Assembly: GCA_019119595.1 (NCBI GenBank) | Contig: DWWS01000013.1 | Coordinates: 146,756-210,755 of the forward strand | Origin: Candidatus Eisenbergiella merdavium | GTDB taxonomy: Bacteria > Bacillota > Clostridia > Lachnospirales > Lachnospiraceae | Length of the DNA: 64,000 bases | Direction: 5' to 3' | Shown here: positions 18,506-28,408 of the stretch, piece after piece | Layout: each line of letters begins with the position of its first letter | Numbering within the stretch: position 1 is the stretch's first letter | The notes under the pieces: generated by a model | Databases searched by the model: none | The model's input: the letters and a program-made list of their open reading frames with translations, nothing else | Told to the model about the DNA's origin: nothing | Program-made: the position numbers and the translations under genes

Positions 18506-19516
18506 GTGTCAGACGATAAAATGATCATACAGATGCAGGGTCTGACCAAAGCCTACGGAGAAAAAAAGGCGGTGGACAATCTGACGCTGAGCATCAGAAA
18601 GGGCGAGGTTTTCGGCCTGCTCGGGCCCAACGGCGCGGGTAAGACCACCACCACACTGATGCTTCTGGGGCTGACGGAGCCCACGTCGGGAACCGCGTTC
18701 ATCGATGGAAAAAACTGTACCAGAGATCCCATTTCGGTCAAGCGGATCGTGGGATATCTGCCGGACAGCGTGGGTTTCTATATGGATATGACGGGCCGGG
18801 AAAACCTGAGGTTCACCGGAAGGCTGAACGGTCTTGGCGGAAAAGAGCTGGAGGATCGGATCGGCTTCCTTCTGGAAAAGGTGGGAATGACAAAAGCCGC
18901 GGATCAGAAGACCGGAACCTATTCCCGCGGCATGAAGCAGAGGCTCGGGCTGGCGGACGTTCTGATCAGGGATCCGAAGGTGATCATCATGGATGAACCC
19001 ACGCTGGGACTTGACCCGGAAGGCATGCGGGAGCTGATGAGCCTGATCCGCCAGCTTGCGGAGGAGGACGGGCGCACCATCCTGATTTCCTCCCATCAGC
19101 TTTACCAGGTGCAGCAGGTCTGCGACCGGGTGGGGATCTTCGTGGAAGGAAAGCTGGTGGCCTGCGGCAGGATCGAGGAGCTTGCGAGGGAGCTGCAGCA
19201 GGAGGGCCACTGTGTCCTTGAGGTTTCCGCAGTTCCCGACGACAGCGGTTTTTCCGAGCTTCTTAATAATCTGGGAAATGTGGATAAGGTGGAGCATAAC
19301 GGGGAGCATTATGTGGTCTATTCCCGCATGGATCTTCGCCGGGAGCTGGTCCGCAGGGCGCTGCAGGGCGGTTATACCATCGCCCATTTAAGACAGAGAG
19401 GAAGCGATCTGGATGAGATCTACCGCAGATACTTTGAGAAAGGAGAGAAAGAGCATGCTCAGTTCGATCAGAAAAAGAGCGGACGTTTTCTTTCGTTCCG
19501 TAAAAATCAGGGATGA
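18506..19516 (+). CDS. ABC transporter ATP-binding protein
   Basis: Walker A GPNGAGKTT, signature YSRGMKQRLGLADVLI, Walker B VIIMDEPTLGLDP. Confidence 0.9.
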   Translation: MSDDKMIIQMQGLTKAYGEKKAVDNLTLSIRKGEVFGLLGPNGAGKTTTTLMLLGLTEPTSGTAFIDGKNCTRDPISVKRIVGYLPDSVGFYMDMTGRENLRFTGRLNGLGGKELEDRIGFLLEKVGMTKAADQKTGTYSRGMKQRLGLADVLIRDPKVIIMDEPTLGLDPEGMRELMSLIRQLAEEDGRTILISSHQLYQVQQVCDRVGIFVEGKLVACGRIEELARELQQEGHCVLEVSAVPDDSGFSELLNNLGNVDKVEHNGEHYVVYSRMDLRRELVRRALQGGYTIAHLRQRGSDLDEIYRRYFEKGEKEHAQFDQKKSGRFLSFRKNQG

Positions 19517-20468
19517 CGCGAAGCCGCACAGAAGCGGCCTGTACGCCCTGTACAGAAAGGAGCTTGCGGATCATATCAGGAGCAGGCGCTTCCTGATCAT
19601 CCTGGCGCTGATCCTGCTGACGAGCTGCGCCAGCATTTACGGCGCGCTTTCCGTGCTCTCCGAGGCGGTGGAATCGGATCCCAGCAATATTTTTCTGAAG
19701 CTCTTTACCCTGAGCGGAGAATCCATTCCCTCGTTTCTTTCCTTCATCGCGCTGCTCGGGCCCTTCGTGGGGCTGACGCTGGGCTTTGACGCCATCAACA
19801 GCGAGCGGTCGGAGGGAACGCTGAACCGGCTGGTCTCCCAGCCGATCTACCGGGATGCGGTCATCAACGGGAAATTTCTGGCGGGAGCCACCATCATTTT
19901 CATCATGGTATTTTCCATGGGGCTTGTGATCAGTGCCATCGGGCTGATCACGGTGGGCATTCCGCCGGAGGCGGACGAGGCGGGGCGTATTTTCGCCATG
20001 CTGTTCTTCACCTCCGTTTATATCTGCTTCTGGCTGGCGCTTTCGATCTTTTTCTCCGTGGTCTGCCGCCATGCGGCTACCTCGGCCATGATCGTCATCG
20101 CCCTGTGGATCTTCTTCGCGCTCTTCATGTCTCTGGTGATCAATATCCTGATGGGTGTTCTGTATCCTGCGGAAAATGTGACGACCTGGGGACAGCTGCT
20201 CGACTACTATGACCTGCAGTACGGCCTGAACCGGCTTTCGCCCTACTATCTGTACAGCGAGGCCATTTCCACCATCATGGATCCGACCGTGCGGACCACC
20301 AACGTGATCCTGCCCCAGCAGCTTTCCGGGGCGATCAGCGGCTATCTGTCGCTGGGACAGAGCCTGCTTCTGGTCTGGCCCCATCTGGTGGGTCTGCTGG
20401 CGCTGACGCTGATCACCTTCGCGCTTTCCTATGTCTGCTTTATGCGCAGGGAGATCCGGGCGAGGTAG
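19455..20468 (+). CDS. ABC-2 type transporter permease
   Basis: Multiple TM segments; KELADHIRSRRFLIILALILLTS...FDAINSERSEGTLNRLVSQPIYRDAVINGKFLAG. Overlaps the ATPase gene by 62 nt in a different frame. Confidence 0.88.
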   Translation: MLSSIRKRADVFFRSVKIRDDAKPHRSGLYALYRKELADHIRSRRFLIILALILLTSCASIYGALSVLSEAVESDPSNIFLKLFTLSGESIPSFLSFIALLGPFVGLTLGFDAINSERSEGTLNRLVSQPIYRDAVINGKFLAGATIIFIMVFSMGLVISAIGLITVGIPPEADEAGRIFAMLFFTSVYICFWLALSIFFSVVCRHAATSAMIVIALWIFFALFMSLVINILMGVLYPAENVTTWGQLLDYYDLQYGLNRLSPYYLYSEAISTIMDPTVRTTNVILPQQLSGAISGYLSLGQSLLLVWPHLVGLLALTLITFALSYVCFMRREIRAR

Positions 20469-20505
20469 ACACGCTTTGCGTATAAAAAAGTGTGTGGCTT
20501 TTCGA

Positions 20506-20542
20506 CAGCCGCCGCAGCCTTTTTATTTGGCTGCGGCGGCTG
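20506..20542 (+). terminator. Strong terminator hairpin
   Basis: CAGCCGCCGCAGCC-TTTTTATTT-GGCTGCGGCGGCTG (14-bp perfect stem), then TCCTTTTC. Confidence 0.75.
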
Positions 20543-20687
20543 TCCTTTTCAATTGCTGCAGCATCTGTGACGCGATATGCCCGCCCGGCCGCCGGGAGGG
20601 GATTGTAAAATGCGCATCCGGCATATATAATCATTTATATCGGTTCGGAAGAACCGGTGAAAAAAGCTGTGAGAGCGGGGAGCGGAC

Positions 20688-21374
20688 ATGCGCATTTTGA
20701 TCATAGAAGACAACAGGCGGCTGGCGGAGTCCATCCGGGATATCCTCAGGCACGGATATGACTGCGACATCTGTGAGGACGGCAGCCAGGGAGCGGCGCT
20801 GCTTCCCTCCGGAGGCTACGACGCGGCCATCCTGGATCTGATGCTGCCCGGCATGGACGGGATCACATTGTTAAAAGAAGCAAGAAAGAAGGGCTGCTCG
20901 GTTCCCGTCCTGATCCTGACGGCAAAGAGCGAGCTGGAGGATCGGGTGCTTGGGCTGGAAAGCGGGGCGGATTATTACCTGACCAAGCCCTTCGACATGC
21001 AGGAGCTGACCGCGGTGGTAAAAACGCTGGTACGGCGCAGGGGAGAGCTGATCCCGGAGGATCCCTCCTATGGCAATATCACCCTGAACCATGCCGATTA
21101 CACACTGCGGGGGCCGGAAAAGCAGATTTCTCTTGGGAAAAAAGAGTATGACATCATGCGGATCCTGCTGGTCAACAGGGAACAGGTGGTCTCCAAGGAG
21201 ACCCTGCTCTTAAAGGTCTGGGGAAACGATGCGGACGCGGTGGAAAACAATGTGGAGGTATACATTTCCTTCCTGCGCAAAAAGCTGGAGTTTCTGAAAG
21301 CGGATATCTGCATCGTGACCGCCCGCAGGCTAGGCTACCGCATTGTGAAAAAAGAAGAGAACGGAGGCGTCTGA
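20688..21374 (+). CDS. OmpR-family response regulator
   Basis: MRILIIEDNRRLAESI...AAILDLMLPGMDG...TKPFDMQEL and a winged-helix C-terminus. Confidence 0.9.
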   Translation: MRILIIEDNRRLAESIRDILRHGYDCDICEDGSQGAALLPSGGYDAAILDLMLPGMDGITLLKEARKKGCSVPVLILTAKSELEDRVLGLESGADYYLTKPFDMQELTAVVKTLVRRRGELIPEDPSYGNITLNHADYTLRGPEKQISLGKKEYDIMRILLVNREQVVSKETLLLKVWGNDADAVENNVEVYISFLRKKLEFLKADICIVTARRLGYRIVKKEENGGV

Positions 21375-21377
21375 GAC

Positions 21378-22745
21378 ATGAAGGAGATCAGCCGGCTGAG
21401 GCGGAAATTTATCATCTATAACATGCTCATCGTGACGGCTGTGATCGGGATCACCTTTACCGCCCTGGTTTTTGTGCTGCAGCGCCGGGGCGACGAGGAG
21501 GGGCGGCTGATCCTGGAGCGGGCGGTTGCCCAGCCGGGAGAACGGCTGATCTTCGACGCGGTTCCCCAGGTGAGGCTGCCCTATTTTTCTGTGCTTGTGA
21601 CGGAAAGCGGAGAGGTGGTCATGCGGGAGAGCGCCTACAATTCCTTCCCGGACGCCGGATATCTGGAGCGGCTCGCGCTTCTTGGCATGGCGGCGGAGGC
21701 GGATAACGGCATCATGGACGGCTATCAGCTCAGATATCTCAGGGTGGAGCAGCCGGCCGGCCATCTTCTGGTTTTTGCGGATACATCCTATGAGGATACA
21801 GTGCACAGCGCCCTGCTCCGATACGGCGGCCTGGCCTGCGCGGCCATCTGGCTGGTGTTTCTCGGGCTGTCTTTTCTGTTTTCTCACTGGGTCGTGCGTC
21901 CCATCGCCCGTTCCCTCCGTCTGCAGAAGCAGTTTGTGGCGGACGCCTCCCATGAGCTGAAGACGCCTCTGACGGTCATCACGGCCAACGCGGAGCTTCT
22001 GCAGGAGCGCTGCACGGATCTCCCGGAGGAGGCCGGACGGTGGATCGCGCATATCGATCAGGAGTGCAGGGATATGCGCGCCCTGGTGGAAAGCCTTCTC
22101 CTTCTGGCAAAGGGCGACATCCGCTCCAGAAAAAGAGAGGAATGGGAGCGCGTTTCCTTCAGCGATCTGGTGACGGAAAAGCTTCTGGTTTTCGAGCCTC
22201 TTTTTTATCAGGAGGGAAAAGAGCTTCACTATGAGGTGACGGAGCAGATCTTCGTGAAGGGAAACGCGCCGCAGCTGGGCCAGCTGGTCAAGGTTCTTCT
22301 GGACAACGCGGTGAAATATGCCTCCGGGGCGCAGAACGGGGCGGAGCAGGACGGGGAAGCCAGCCTGCCTGTACAGTCTGACTTACCCGCACAATCCGGA
22401 CGGCTTGCGCGCGCAGGCGGCATCCGCGGGGAGGCAAGAAAAGGCGGAGGCCGGGTTGAGGTGCGTCTGGAGCCGTATGGCCGAAGCCGGGCAAGGCTCT
22501 GGGTGAACAGTGAGGGAGAGCCCATCCCGAAGGAAAAGCGCACGCTGATCTTCCAGCGGTTTTACCGGGATGAGAGAGCGCGTTCCTCACGCACCGGCTA
22601 CGGACTCGGCCTTGCCATCGCCGGGGAGATTGCGGCAAACCATCGTGCCGCGATCGGCGTGGAATACCGGAACGGGATGAACTGCTTTTATGTGACCCTG
22701 CGAGCCTGCCGGACGGAAAAAGGGACGCCGTGCGGGAAGGGATAA
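21378..22745 (+). CDS. Sensor histidine kinase
   Basis: FVADASHELKTPLTVITANAELL and a degenerate HATPase region. Confidence 0.9.
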   Translation: MKEISRLRRKFIIYNMLIVTAVIGITFTALVFVLQRRGDEEGRLILERAVAQPGERLIFDAVPQVRLPYFSVLVTESGEVVMRESAYNSFPDAGYLERLALLGMAAEADNGIMDGYQLRYLRVEQPAGHLLVFADTSYEDTVHSALLRYGGLACAAIWLVFLGLSFLFSHWVVRPIARSLRLQKQFVADASHELKTPLTVITANAELLQERCTDLPEEAGRWIAHIDQECRDMRALVESLLLLAKGDIRSRKREEWERVSFSDLVTEKLLVFEPLFYQEGKELHYEVTEQIFVKGNAPQLGQLVKVLLDNAVKYASGAQNGAEQDGEASLPVQSDLPAQSGRLARAGGIRGEARKGGGRVEVRLEPYGRSRARLWVNSEGEPIPKEKRTLIFQRFYRDERARSSRTGYGLGLAIAGEIAANHRAAIGVEYRNGMNCFYVTLRACRTEKGTPCGKG

Positions 22746-22906
22746 GGCGCCGTGCGGGCAGGGATAAGGCGTTGGACGGACAGGATAAGATGCGGTGCGG
22801 GCAGAGCTGAGACGGCGGCGGGAGCCGCCGGACAGAGGCAGGCCGGAGCGGGATTGCCGGTCACTTTTCAGGCCGGAAGGGAATTGCTGGAATTGCTTTC
22901 CCCCTC

Positions 22907-22954
22907 TTTACAACGAACATTTGTTTTGTTATGATAAATGCAAACAGATGTTCG
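22907..22954 (+). promoter_or_regulatory. SigA-type promoter with two LexA-like (SOS) boxes
   Basis: TTTACA(22907)-N17-TATGAT(22930); CGAACATTTGTTTT at 22914-22927 and CAAACAGATGTTCG at 22941-22954, each 12/14 to CGAACRNRYGTTYC. Confidence 0.65.
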
Positions 22955-22969
22955 AAAGAAGGTGAGCCC

Positions 22970-23326
22970 ATGAAACAGACTTCCGGAGAAAACGATCCCA
23001 TGAGAGATATGGCGGTGGAAGAGAGCGTCTGCGGCCGTTATCTGCCTGAGGGTGCCGCCGTAAACAGGAATCTGCCGATTCAGGTGGCGGCTCTGTGCGA
23101 TACCACGGGGAGTCTCCATCCCCTGTGGTTCCGGTATATGGATGCAGACGGCTGGGTGCGGAAGGTGGAGATCGACTCCGTTCTGTCCGGAAAGACCATT
23201 CATTATGCGGGTATCCGGATCGAGCAGTATATCTGCGCTTCCCTGATCGGAGGGCGCAAGAGAACCTATGAGCTGCGCTACAGCGTGGAGAGCCACAGAT
23301 GGTATTTTTTCCGGATGAAGGATTGA
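22970..23326 (+). CDS. Small protein of unknown function, predicted SOS-regulated
   Basis: ORF preceded by SD GAAGGTGA; LPIQVAALCDTTGSLHPLWFRYMDADGWVRKVEIDSVLSGKTIHYAGIRIEQYICASLIGGRKRTYELRYSVESHRWYFFRMKD. Confidence 0.75.
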   Translation: MKQTSGENDPMRDMAVEESVCGRYLPEGAAVNRNLPIQVAALCDTTGSLHPLWFRYMDADGWVRKVEIDSVLSGKTIHYAGIRIEQYICASLIGGRKRTYELRYSVESHRWYFFRMKD

Positions 23327-23358
23327 AACGGCGCGGGATGCGCAGACAGGAGCAAAGG

Positions 23359-24354
23359 ATGGAAAGAAAAGAGTATATCCATGTCAGGGATCTGCATACG
23401 AGAGACGTATGCATCCTGCCCTGCAGGGAAGAGGGAAAATATTTTCTGTATGACTGCTTTGCAAGACCGGGGCAGCAGGGAAGGGCGGTGAATGTCAGGG
23501 AAAGTACGGACCTTGTCTGGTGGACGGACAGCTATCCCGTCTTTGAACCGGATGAAACGTTTTGGGGGCCGCTCGACTTCTGGGCGCCGGAGTGCCACTT
23601 CTGGCGGGGAAAGTACTATCTGATCAGTTCCTTCCGCGCGCCGGGCGGATACAGGGGCTGTCAGTTTCTGGAGGCTGATACGCCCAGAGGCCCATTCGTG
23701 CCGAAGAAGAACGGTCCGGCCACTCCGGCGGACTGGCAGTGTCTGGACGGGACGCTGTATGAGGACAGAAAGGGGAATCCATGGATGGTGTTCTGCCATG
23801 AATGGCTCCAGGTCCAGGACGGCCAGATCTGTGCCATCCGAATGAAGGAGGATCTTTCAGATTCCGTGGGAGAGCCTGTCATTCTGTTCCGCGCGTCGGA
23901 AGCGCCGTGGAAGTTCACCGACCCGTCGGGGCTGTGGAGGCTGACCGAGCCCCAGCCCCGGATGGGCTGGGCCAGGGTGACGGACGGCCCTTACATGTAC
24001 CGCGCAAAAAACGGAGAGCTTCTCATGGTCTGGAGCAGTTTTTCCAATACGGCTTATACCTGCGGCTATGCCCGTTCCCTTTCCGGAGAGATCACCGGGC
24101 CGTGGAGGCAGGAGCCGGAACCCCTGTTCAGCCAGGACGGCGGCCATTCCATGCTGTTTCATGACTTTGACGGAAGACTTCTGATGTGCCTGCATTCACC
24201 CAACAAAAGCGGGCAGGAGCGCATGCTTTTGTTTGAAATGGAGGATGCGGACGGATGTCTGCGCATCGTAAACGAGCTGACCGGAAACTGGATGTATAAT
24301 AAATATACGCCGGACGGCGGGGATAAATGGCTTGTGGAGGGAGAAGCGCCTTAA
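23359..24354 (+). CDS. Glycoside hydrolase, GH43-like five-bladed propeller
   Basis: FWAPECHFWRGKYYLISSF...GPYMYRAKNGELLMVWSSFSNTAYTCGYARSLSGEITGPWRQ. Confidence 0.82.
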   Translation: MERKEYIHVRDLHTRDVCILPCREEGKYFLYDCFARPGQQGRAVNVRESTDLVWWTDSYPVFEPDETFWGPLDFWAPECHFWRGKYYLISSFRAPGGYRGCQFLEADTPRGPFVPKKNGPATPADWQCLDGTLYEDRKGNPWMVFCHEWLQVQDGQICAIRMKEDLSDSVGEPVILFRASEAPWKFTDPSGLWRLTEPQPRMGWARVTDGPYMYRAKNGELLMVWSSFSNTAYTCGYARSLSGEITGPWRQEPEPLFSQDGGHSMLFHDFDGRLLMCLHSPNKSGQERMLLFEMEDADGCLRIVNELTGNWMYNKYTPDGGDKWLVEGEAP

Positions 24355-24373
24355 AAGGCGCTTCTCCCTCCAC
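24334..24373. terminator. Perfect 19-bp inverted repeat overlapping the GH43 stop codon
   Basis: GTGGAGGGAGAAGCGCCTT-AA-AAGGCGCTTCTCCCTCCAC between convergent genes; no classical T-tract. Confidence 0.6.
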
Positions 24374-24414
24374 GAGCATATCCCGGAAGCCCCGGAAGCG
24401 GGGCAGAAGCAGGA

Positions 24415-26424
24415 TCAGAGCGCTTCGGTCAGGATCCGGACATCCCAGGGCGCCAGAACATCCTCCGCCGTGCTGATTCGTCCGGTGATCAGGTCCGGCT
24501 TGCCGGCCAGGCTTGCCGGCACGGGCTGATCCTCTTCGCTGAAGTTGATCAGATAATAGAAACGGGTATCTTCGCTTTCCCTGCAGGAGATTTCCAGCCC
24601 GGAGGCTTCCGGAATCAGGCTGCGGACCTGCCCCTGCGAAACGGCCTGATCCAGGATACGGGCGAGTCCGTCCGGCTCCAGCTGCGTGCCGATATAATAG
24701 ACGGCCCCATTCCCGAAGCGGTTCCGGGTGACGGCGGGCGTTCCGGCGTAGAAATCCCGGGTATACTCTCCCAGAGCCTCCGCGCCCTCCAGGTGGATCT
24801 GGTCGTAGACCAGGCTGCATGAAGCGCCGCTGCCGTCGGAAAAGCGCACCCCGTTCTGGAATTCAGGAGGAAGAGAATCGATTTCCTCCACCCAGATGCC
24901 GGCCATCTCCCGTAAGGGGCCGGGATAGCCGCCCAGATACACATTGTCGGACGCTCCCACGATACCGCTCATATAGGTCAAAACCAGAATGCCTCCGTTT
25001 CGGACGAAGGCTTCCAGAGCTTCCTTCATTTTTCCCCGGATCATGTAAAGAACCGGAGCGCACAGGAGCTTATACCGGGAAAGATCGGCGTCCACCGGAA
25101 GCATGTCCACGGAAATATTGCGCTGGTAAAAATAGTCGTAATACTGCTGAACCTGCGGGACATATTTCAGATCGGCGCAGGGGCCGCTGGTGTATTCCAG
25201 CGCCCAGTAATTTTCCCAGTCGAAGAGGATGCCGGCTTCGGAATGCTTTTCGCTGCCGGTCGTCGCCGTGCCGAAGCTTTCCAGCTCCCTTCCAAGCTGC
25301 GCCACCTCCCGAAAGACCCGGGTGTTTTCCGTACCGGCGTGCGCGATCACAGCGCCGTGGAATTTTTCGCAGCCGCCGACGCTGCGGCGGAGCTGAAAAT
25401 ACTGGACGGAATCCGCTCCGTGCGCGATTCCCTGGTAGCTCAGCGCCCGCATCTGTCCCGGCCGCTTCAGCGTATTGTACTTCTGCCAGTTCTGCTGGCT
25501 GGGGGTCTGCTCCATGATCAGAAAGGGCTGATCCTTCAGCCCGCGCATCAGGTCATGCTTCATCGCCACCTGCGCGGGACGCGTATTATATGCCGGATAA
25601 TTGTCCCAGGAGACGATGTCCATTTCCTTTGCCCATTTGAAATAGTCCAGTCCCTTGTAGGTTCCCATCAGATTCGTGGTCACCGTCGTCTGGGGATTAT
25701 GCCGATGAATGATGTCCCGCTCCAGCTTATAGCAGTCCAGATAGCTGTCCGAAATGAAGCGCCGGTAATCCAGGGAAATTCCGGCGAAATTGGTGCAGTC
25801 CGGGGAAAAGCCGTCTCCCAGCTCGTTGGGAAGAACGATCTCGTCCCAGTCATAAAGCGTGTGTCCCCAGAATTCCATGTTCCAGGCCTCGTTTACCGCC
25901 TCGATGGTTTTGTACCTGTCCTTCAGCCAGACACGGAAGGCATTCTGACAGATATCGCAGTAGCATTCGTTTCCGAATTCATTATTGACATGCCAGCAGG
26001 TGACGTTGGGCCTGTGCGCGTATCTTTCCGCAAGCCTTTCCACCAGGGCCGCCGCAAAATGCCGGTATACCGGAGAATTGGGGCAGGCGTTGTGCCGCCC
26101 GCCGAATTTATGGCGTCTCCCCTCATAGTCGGTGTACATGACCTCAGGATATCTTTTGACCATCCAGGCGGGAAGCGCCGCGGTGGAGGTGGCCATGACG
26201 ATATCGTAGCCCTCCTCTGAAAGCATATCCACGATCCGGTCCAGCTCATCGAAACGATACTCATGCTCGGAAGGCTGGATCTTCGCCCAGGAAAAGACGT
26301 TGATGGTGGCGCTGTTGATCCGGGCGTTCCGGAAAATGCGCATATCCTCCTTCCAGATTTCCTCAGGCCACTGGTTGGGATTGTAATCTCCTCCGTAGAG
26401 GATCCGCTTAAATTTTGGTTCCAA
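24415..26424 (-). CDS. Beta-galactosidase, GH42 family (second paralogue)
   Basis: KRILYGGDYNPNQWPEEIWKEDMRIFRNARINSATINVFSWAKIQPSE...WHVNNEFGNECYCD. Confidence 0.92.
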   Translation of the reverse strand: MEPKFKRILYGGDYNPNQWPEEIWKEDMRIFRNARINSATINVFSWAKIQPSEHEYRFDELDRIVDMLSEEGYDIVMATSTAALPAWMVKRYPEVMYTDYEGRRHKFGGRHNACPNSPVYRHFAAALVERLAERYAHRPNVTCWHVNNEFGNECYCDICQNAFRVWLKDRYKTIEAVNEAWNMEFWGHTLYDWDEIVLPNELGDGFSPDCTNFAGISLDYRRFISDSYLDCYKLERDIIHRHNPQTTVTTNLMGTYKGLDYFKWAKEMDIVSWDNYPAYNTRPAQVAMKHDLMRGLKDQPFLIMEQTPSQQNWQKYNTLKRPGQMRALSYQGIAHGADSVQYFQLRRSVGGCEKFHGAVIAHAGTENTRVFREVAQLGRELESFGTATTGSEKHSEAGILFDWENYWALEYTSGPCADLKYVPQVQQYYDYFYQRNISVDMLPVDADLSRYKLLCAPVLYMIRGKMKEALEAFVRNGGILVLTYMSGIVGASDNVYLGGYPGPLREMAGIWVEEIDSLPPEFQNGVRFSDGSGASCSLVYDQIHLEGAEALGEYTRDFYAGTPAVTRNRFGNGAVYYIGTQLEPDGLARILDQAVSQGQVRSLIPEASGLEISCRESEDTRFYYLINFSEEDQPVPASLAGKPDLITGRISTAEDVLAPWDVRILTEAL

Positions 26425-26652
26425 AGCAGTATTTCTCCTTTGCAGTAAAATATAAGAAAATAAAAGAAAACAAAATCCGCTCCATCTCTGCAGGGCAGGA
26501 TGGAAAGCCTTTTTATAGAACAGATTATAAAGGATTTGCAGAAAAAAAGTATAAGAATACTGCCTGTTGAATATAAGATTCTGAAACAGTTGACGGGCGG
26601 GAAGCGCCGTGCTATGCTTGGGATTGCGGAAAAAGAAGGAAGGAAAAGAGGC

Positions 26653-27462
26653 ATGCCGATTTATTTTAACAGCACATTAAGCAGGGAGCCCTTTCAGTTT
26701 GACTCTCTTGGAATCCACTGGGAGCAGGAGCCGAACCGCAGACCAAAGGGCTTCCCGCTGTACCATTACCTGCAGACGGAAAAGGGAATCGGAACCGTCG
26801 TTGTGGGAAAGGAGAGATATTTGCTGGAGGAGGATCAGGGGATCCTGCTGGCTCCGGGAGTGCCTCATGAATACCATGGGGAGGGAGACGGCTGGGTCAC
26901 CCTGTTCGCAACCTTCAGCGGGCTTCTGCAGGAGAGCATACCGATGCTTTTAAGAAACGCGTCCGTTCTTCTGACAGAAGGAGAAAAGGGAAAAGCCGTC
27001 CGGGATATCATCCAAAAGGCAGTGGAGTGCTTTGAGGAAACGCCGGTCAACCTGTATCTGGCCTCCGTATACAGCTATCAGCTTCTCCTGCTTCTGTCGG
27101 ACGGCAGAACAATGCCGGAGAGAACGGGAAATCCTGCCATGGAAAAGTATGTGCGGCCGGTGCTGAAGCTCATACAGGACCGATATATGGAGCCTCTGAC
27201 CCTGGAGGAGCTAAGCGGCAGGGTATACGTTTCCCCGCAGTATCTGTCGCGGCTTTTTCTGCAGTATATGGGATGCTCCGTTTATGAGTATCTGACCGGC
27301 TACCGGATAACGCGGGCAAAGGAGCTTCTCCTGCGCTGCCCGGACCGGAGAATCCAGGTCATTGCCAACGACGTGGGCTATTCCGATACCAGCCATTTCA
27401 TCCTGATGTTCCGCAGGGCGACGGAGATGACGCCGGGAGCGTTCCGGAGAATGCATCTGTAG
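26653..27462 (+). CDS. AraC family transcriptional regulator
   Basis: C-terminal double HTH: LTLEELSGRVYVSPQYLSRLFLQYMGCSVYEYLTGYRITRAKELL...IANDVGYSDTSHFILMFRRATEMTPGAFRR. Confidence 0.9.
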   Translation: MPIYFNSTLSREPFQFDSLGIHWEQEPNRRPKGFPLYHYLQTEKGIGTVVVGKERYLLEEDQGILLAPGVPHEYHGEGDGWVTLFATFSGLLQESIPMLLRNASVLLTEGEKGKAVRDIIQKAVECFEETPVNLYLASVYSYQLLLLLSDGRTMPERTGNPAMEKYVRPVLKLIQDRYMEPLTLEELSGRVYVSPQYLSRLFLQYMGCSVYEYLTGYRITRAKELLLRCPDRRIQVIANDVGYSDTSHFILMFRRATEMTPGAFRRMHL

Positions 27463-27700
27463 AGGGCACAGAGGCTTGCGGAGGGCACAGGACGGAGTTT
27501 CGAAAGGGGGACCTCCGGGTCCGGATGATCGGGTAAGGCTCCGCAAAGCTCCGGATGTTCGGATAACAGAATGGATTGCTAAGAGCGGATAAATATAATA
27601 AAATAGAAAAGAGGTCTGCCGGTCTGCTTCGGCGGGCTTCTTCATTGAGGGAACAGGCAGGGGTAAGACGAAATACGGACTGATGAAAGGGAGAGATATT

Positions 27701-28408
27701 ATGCAGCAGTATACGATTCTGATCGCGGAGGACGACGGAGATATCGTGGAGCTTCTTCGGCTGTATCTGGAAAACAGCGGCTACCGTGTGATATCGGCAG
27801 GAAACGGGGAAAAGGCGCTGGAGCTTATAAAAAGAGAGCATGTGGATCTGGCGCTTCTGGATGTGATGATGCCTCAAATGGACGGCTACGAGCTGACCCG
27901 CCAGATCAGGAAGATCAGCAATATCCCCATTCTGATCCTATCGGCAAGGGATCAGGACTACGATCGGATCCTGGGACTGAACCTTGGGGCGGACGATTAC
28001 CTGACCAAGCCCTTTAACCCCATGGAGGTGGCGGCGCGCATTCATTCCAATCTGCGGCGCTTTTACGAGCTGGGAGCTGCGGCGGGAGAGGCCGGGCGGC
28101 CCGACCGGATAGCGCTGGGAGAGCTGTGTCTGGATGCCGGAGCCATGACGGTGACCAAAAACGGGGAACAGATCTTTCTGACGCCAACGGAATATAAGAT
28201 CCTGCTCAAGCTGATGCGTTCGCCCGGACGCGTCTATACGAAGGCTCAGATCTATGAAAGCATCAACGGGGAATTTTTTGAAAATGACGATAAAACGATG
28301 ATGGTACACATCTCAAAGCTGCGGGAAAAGATCGAGGACGATCCCAAAAATCCCCGCTATATCAAGACGGTAAGGGGGCTTGGATACAAAATTGAAGACC
28401 GGAAATAA
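27701..28408 (+). CDS. VanR-like response regulator
   Basis: ILIAEDDGDIVELLRLYLENSGYRV...LALLDVMMPQMDGYEL...TKPFNPMEVAARI. Confidence 0.88.
   Translation: MQQYTILIAEDDGDIVELLRLYLENSGYRVISAGNGEKALELIKREHVDLALLDVMMPQMDGYELTRQIRKISNIPILILSARDQDYDRILGLNLGADDYLTKPFNPMEVAARIHSNLRRFYELGAAAGEAGRPDRIALGELCLDAGAMTVTKNGEQIFLTPTEYKILLKLMRSPGRVYTKAQIYESINGEFFENDDKTMMVHISKLREKIEDDPKNPRYIKTVRGLGYKIEDRK

Noticed and set aside
22813-22836. GGCGGC-GGGA-GCCGCC hairpin as terminator
   Set aside because: No U-tract and short stem; could be chance in a G+C-rich segment.
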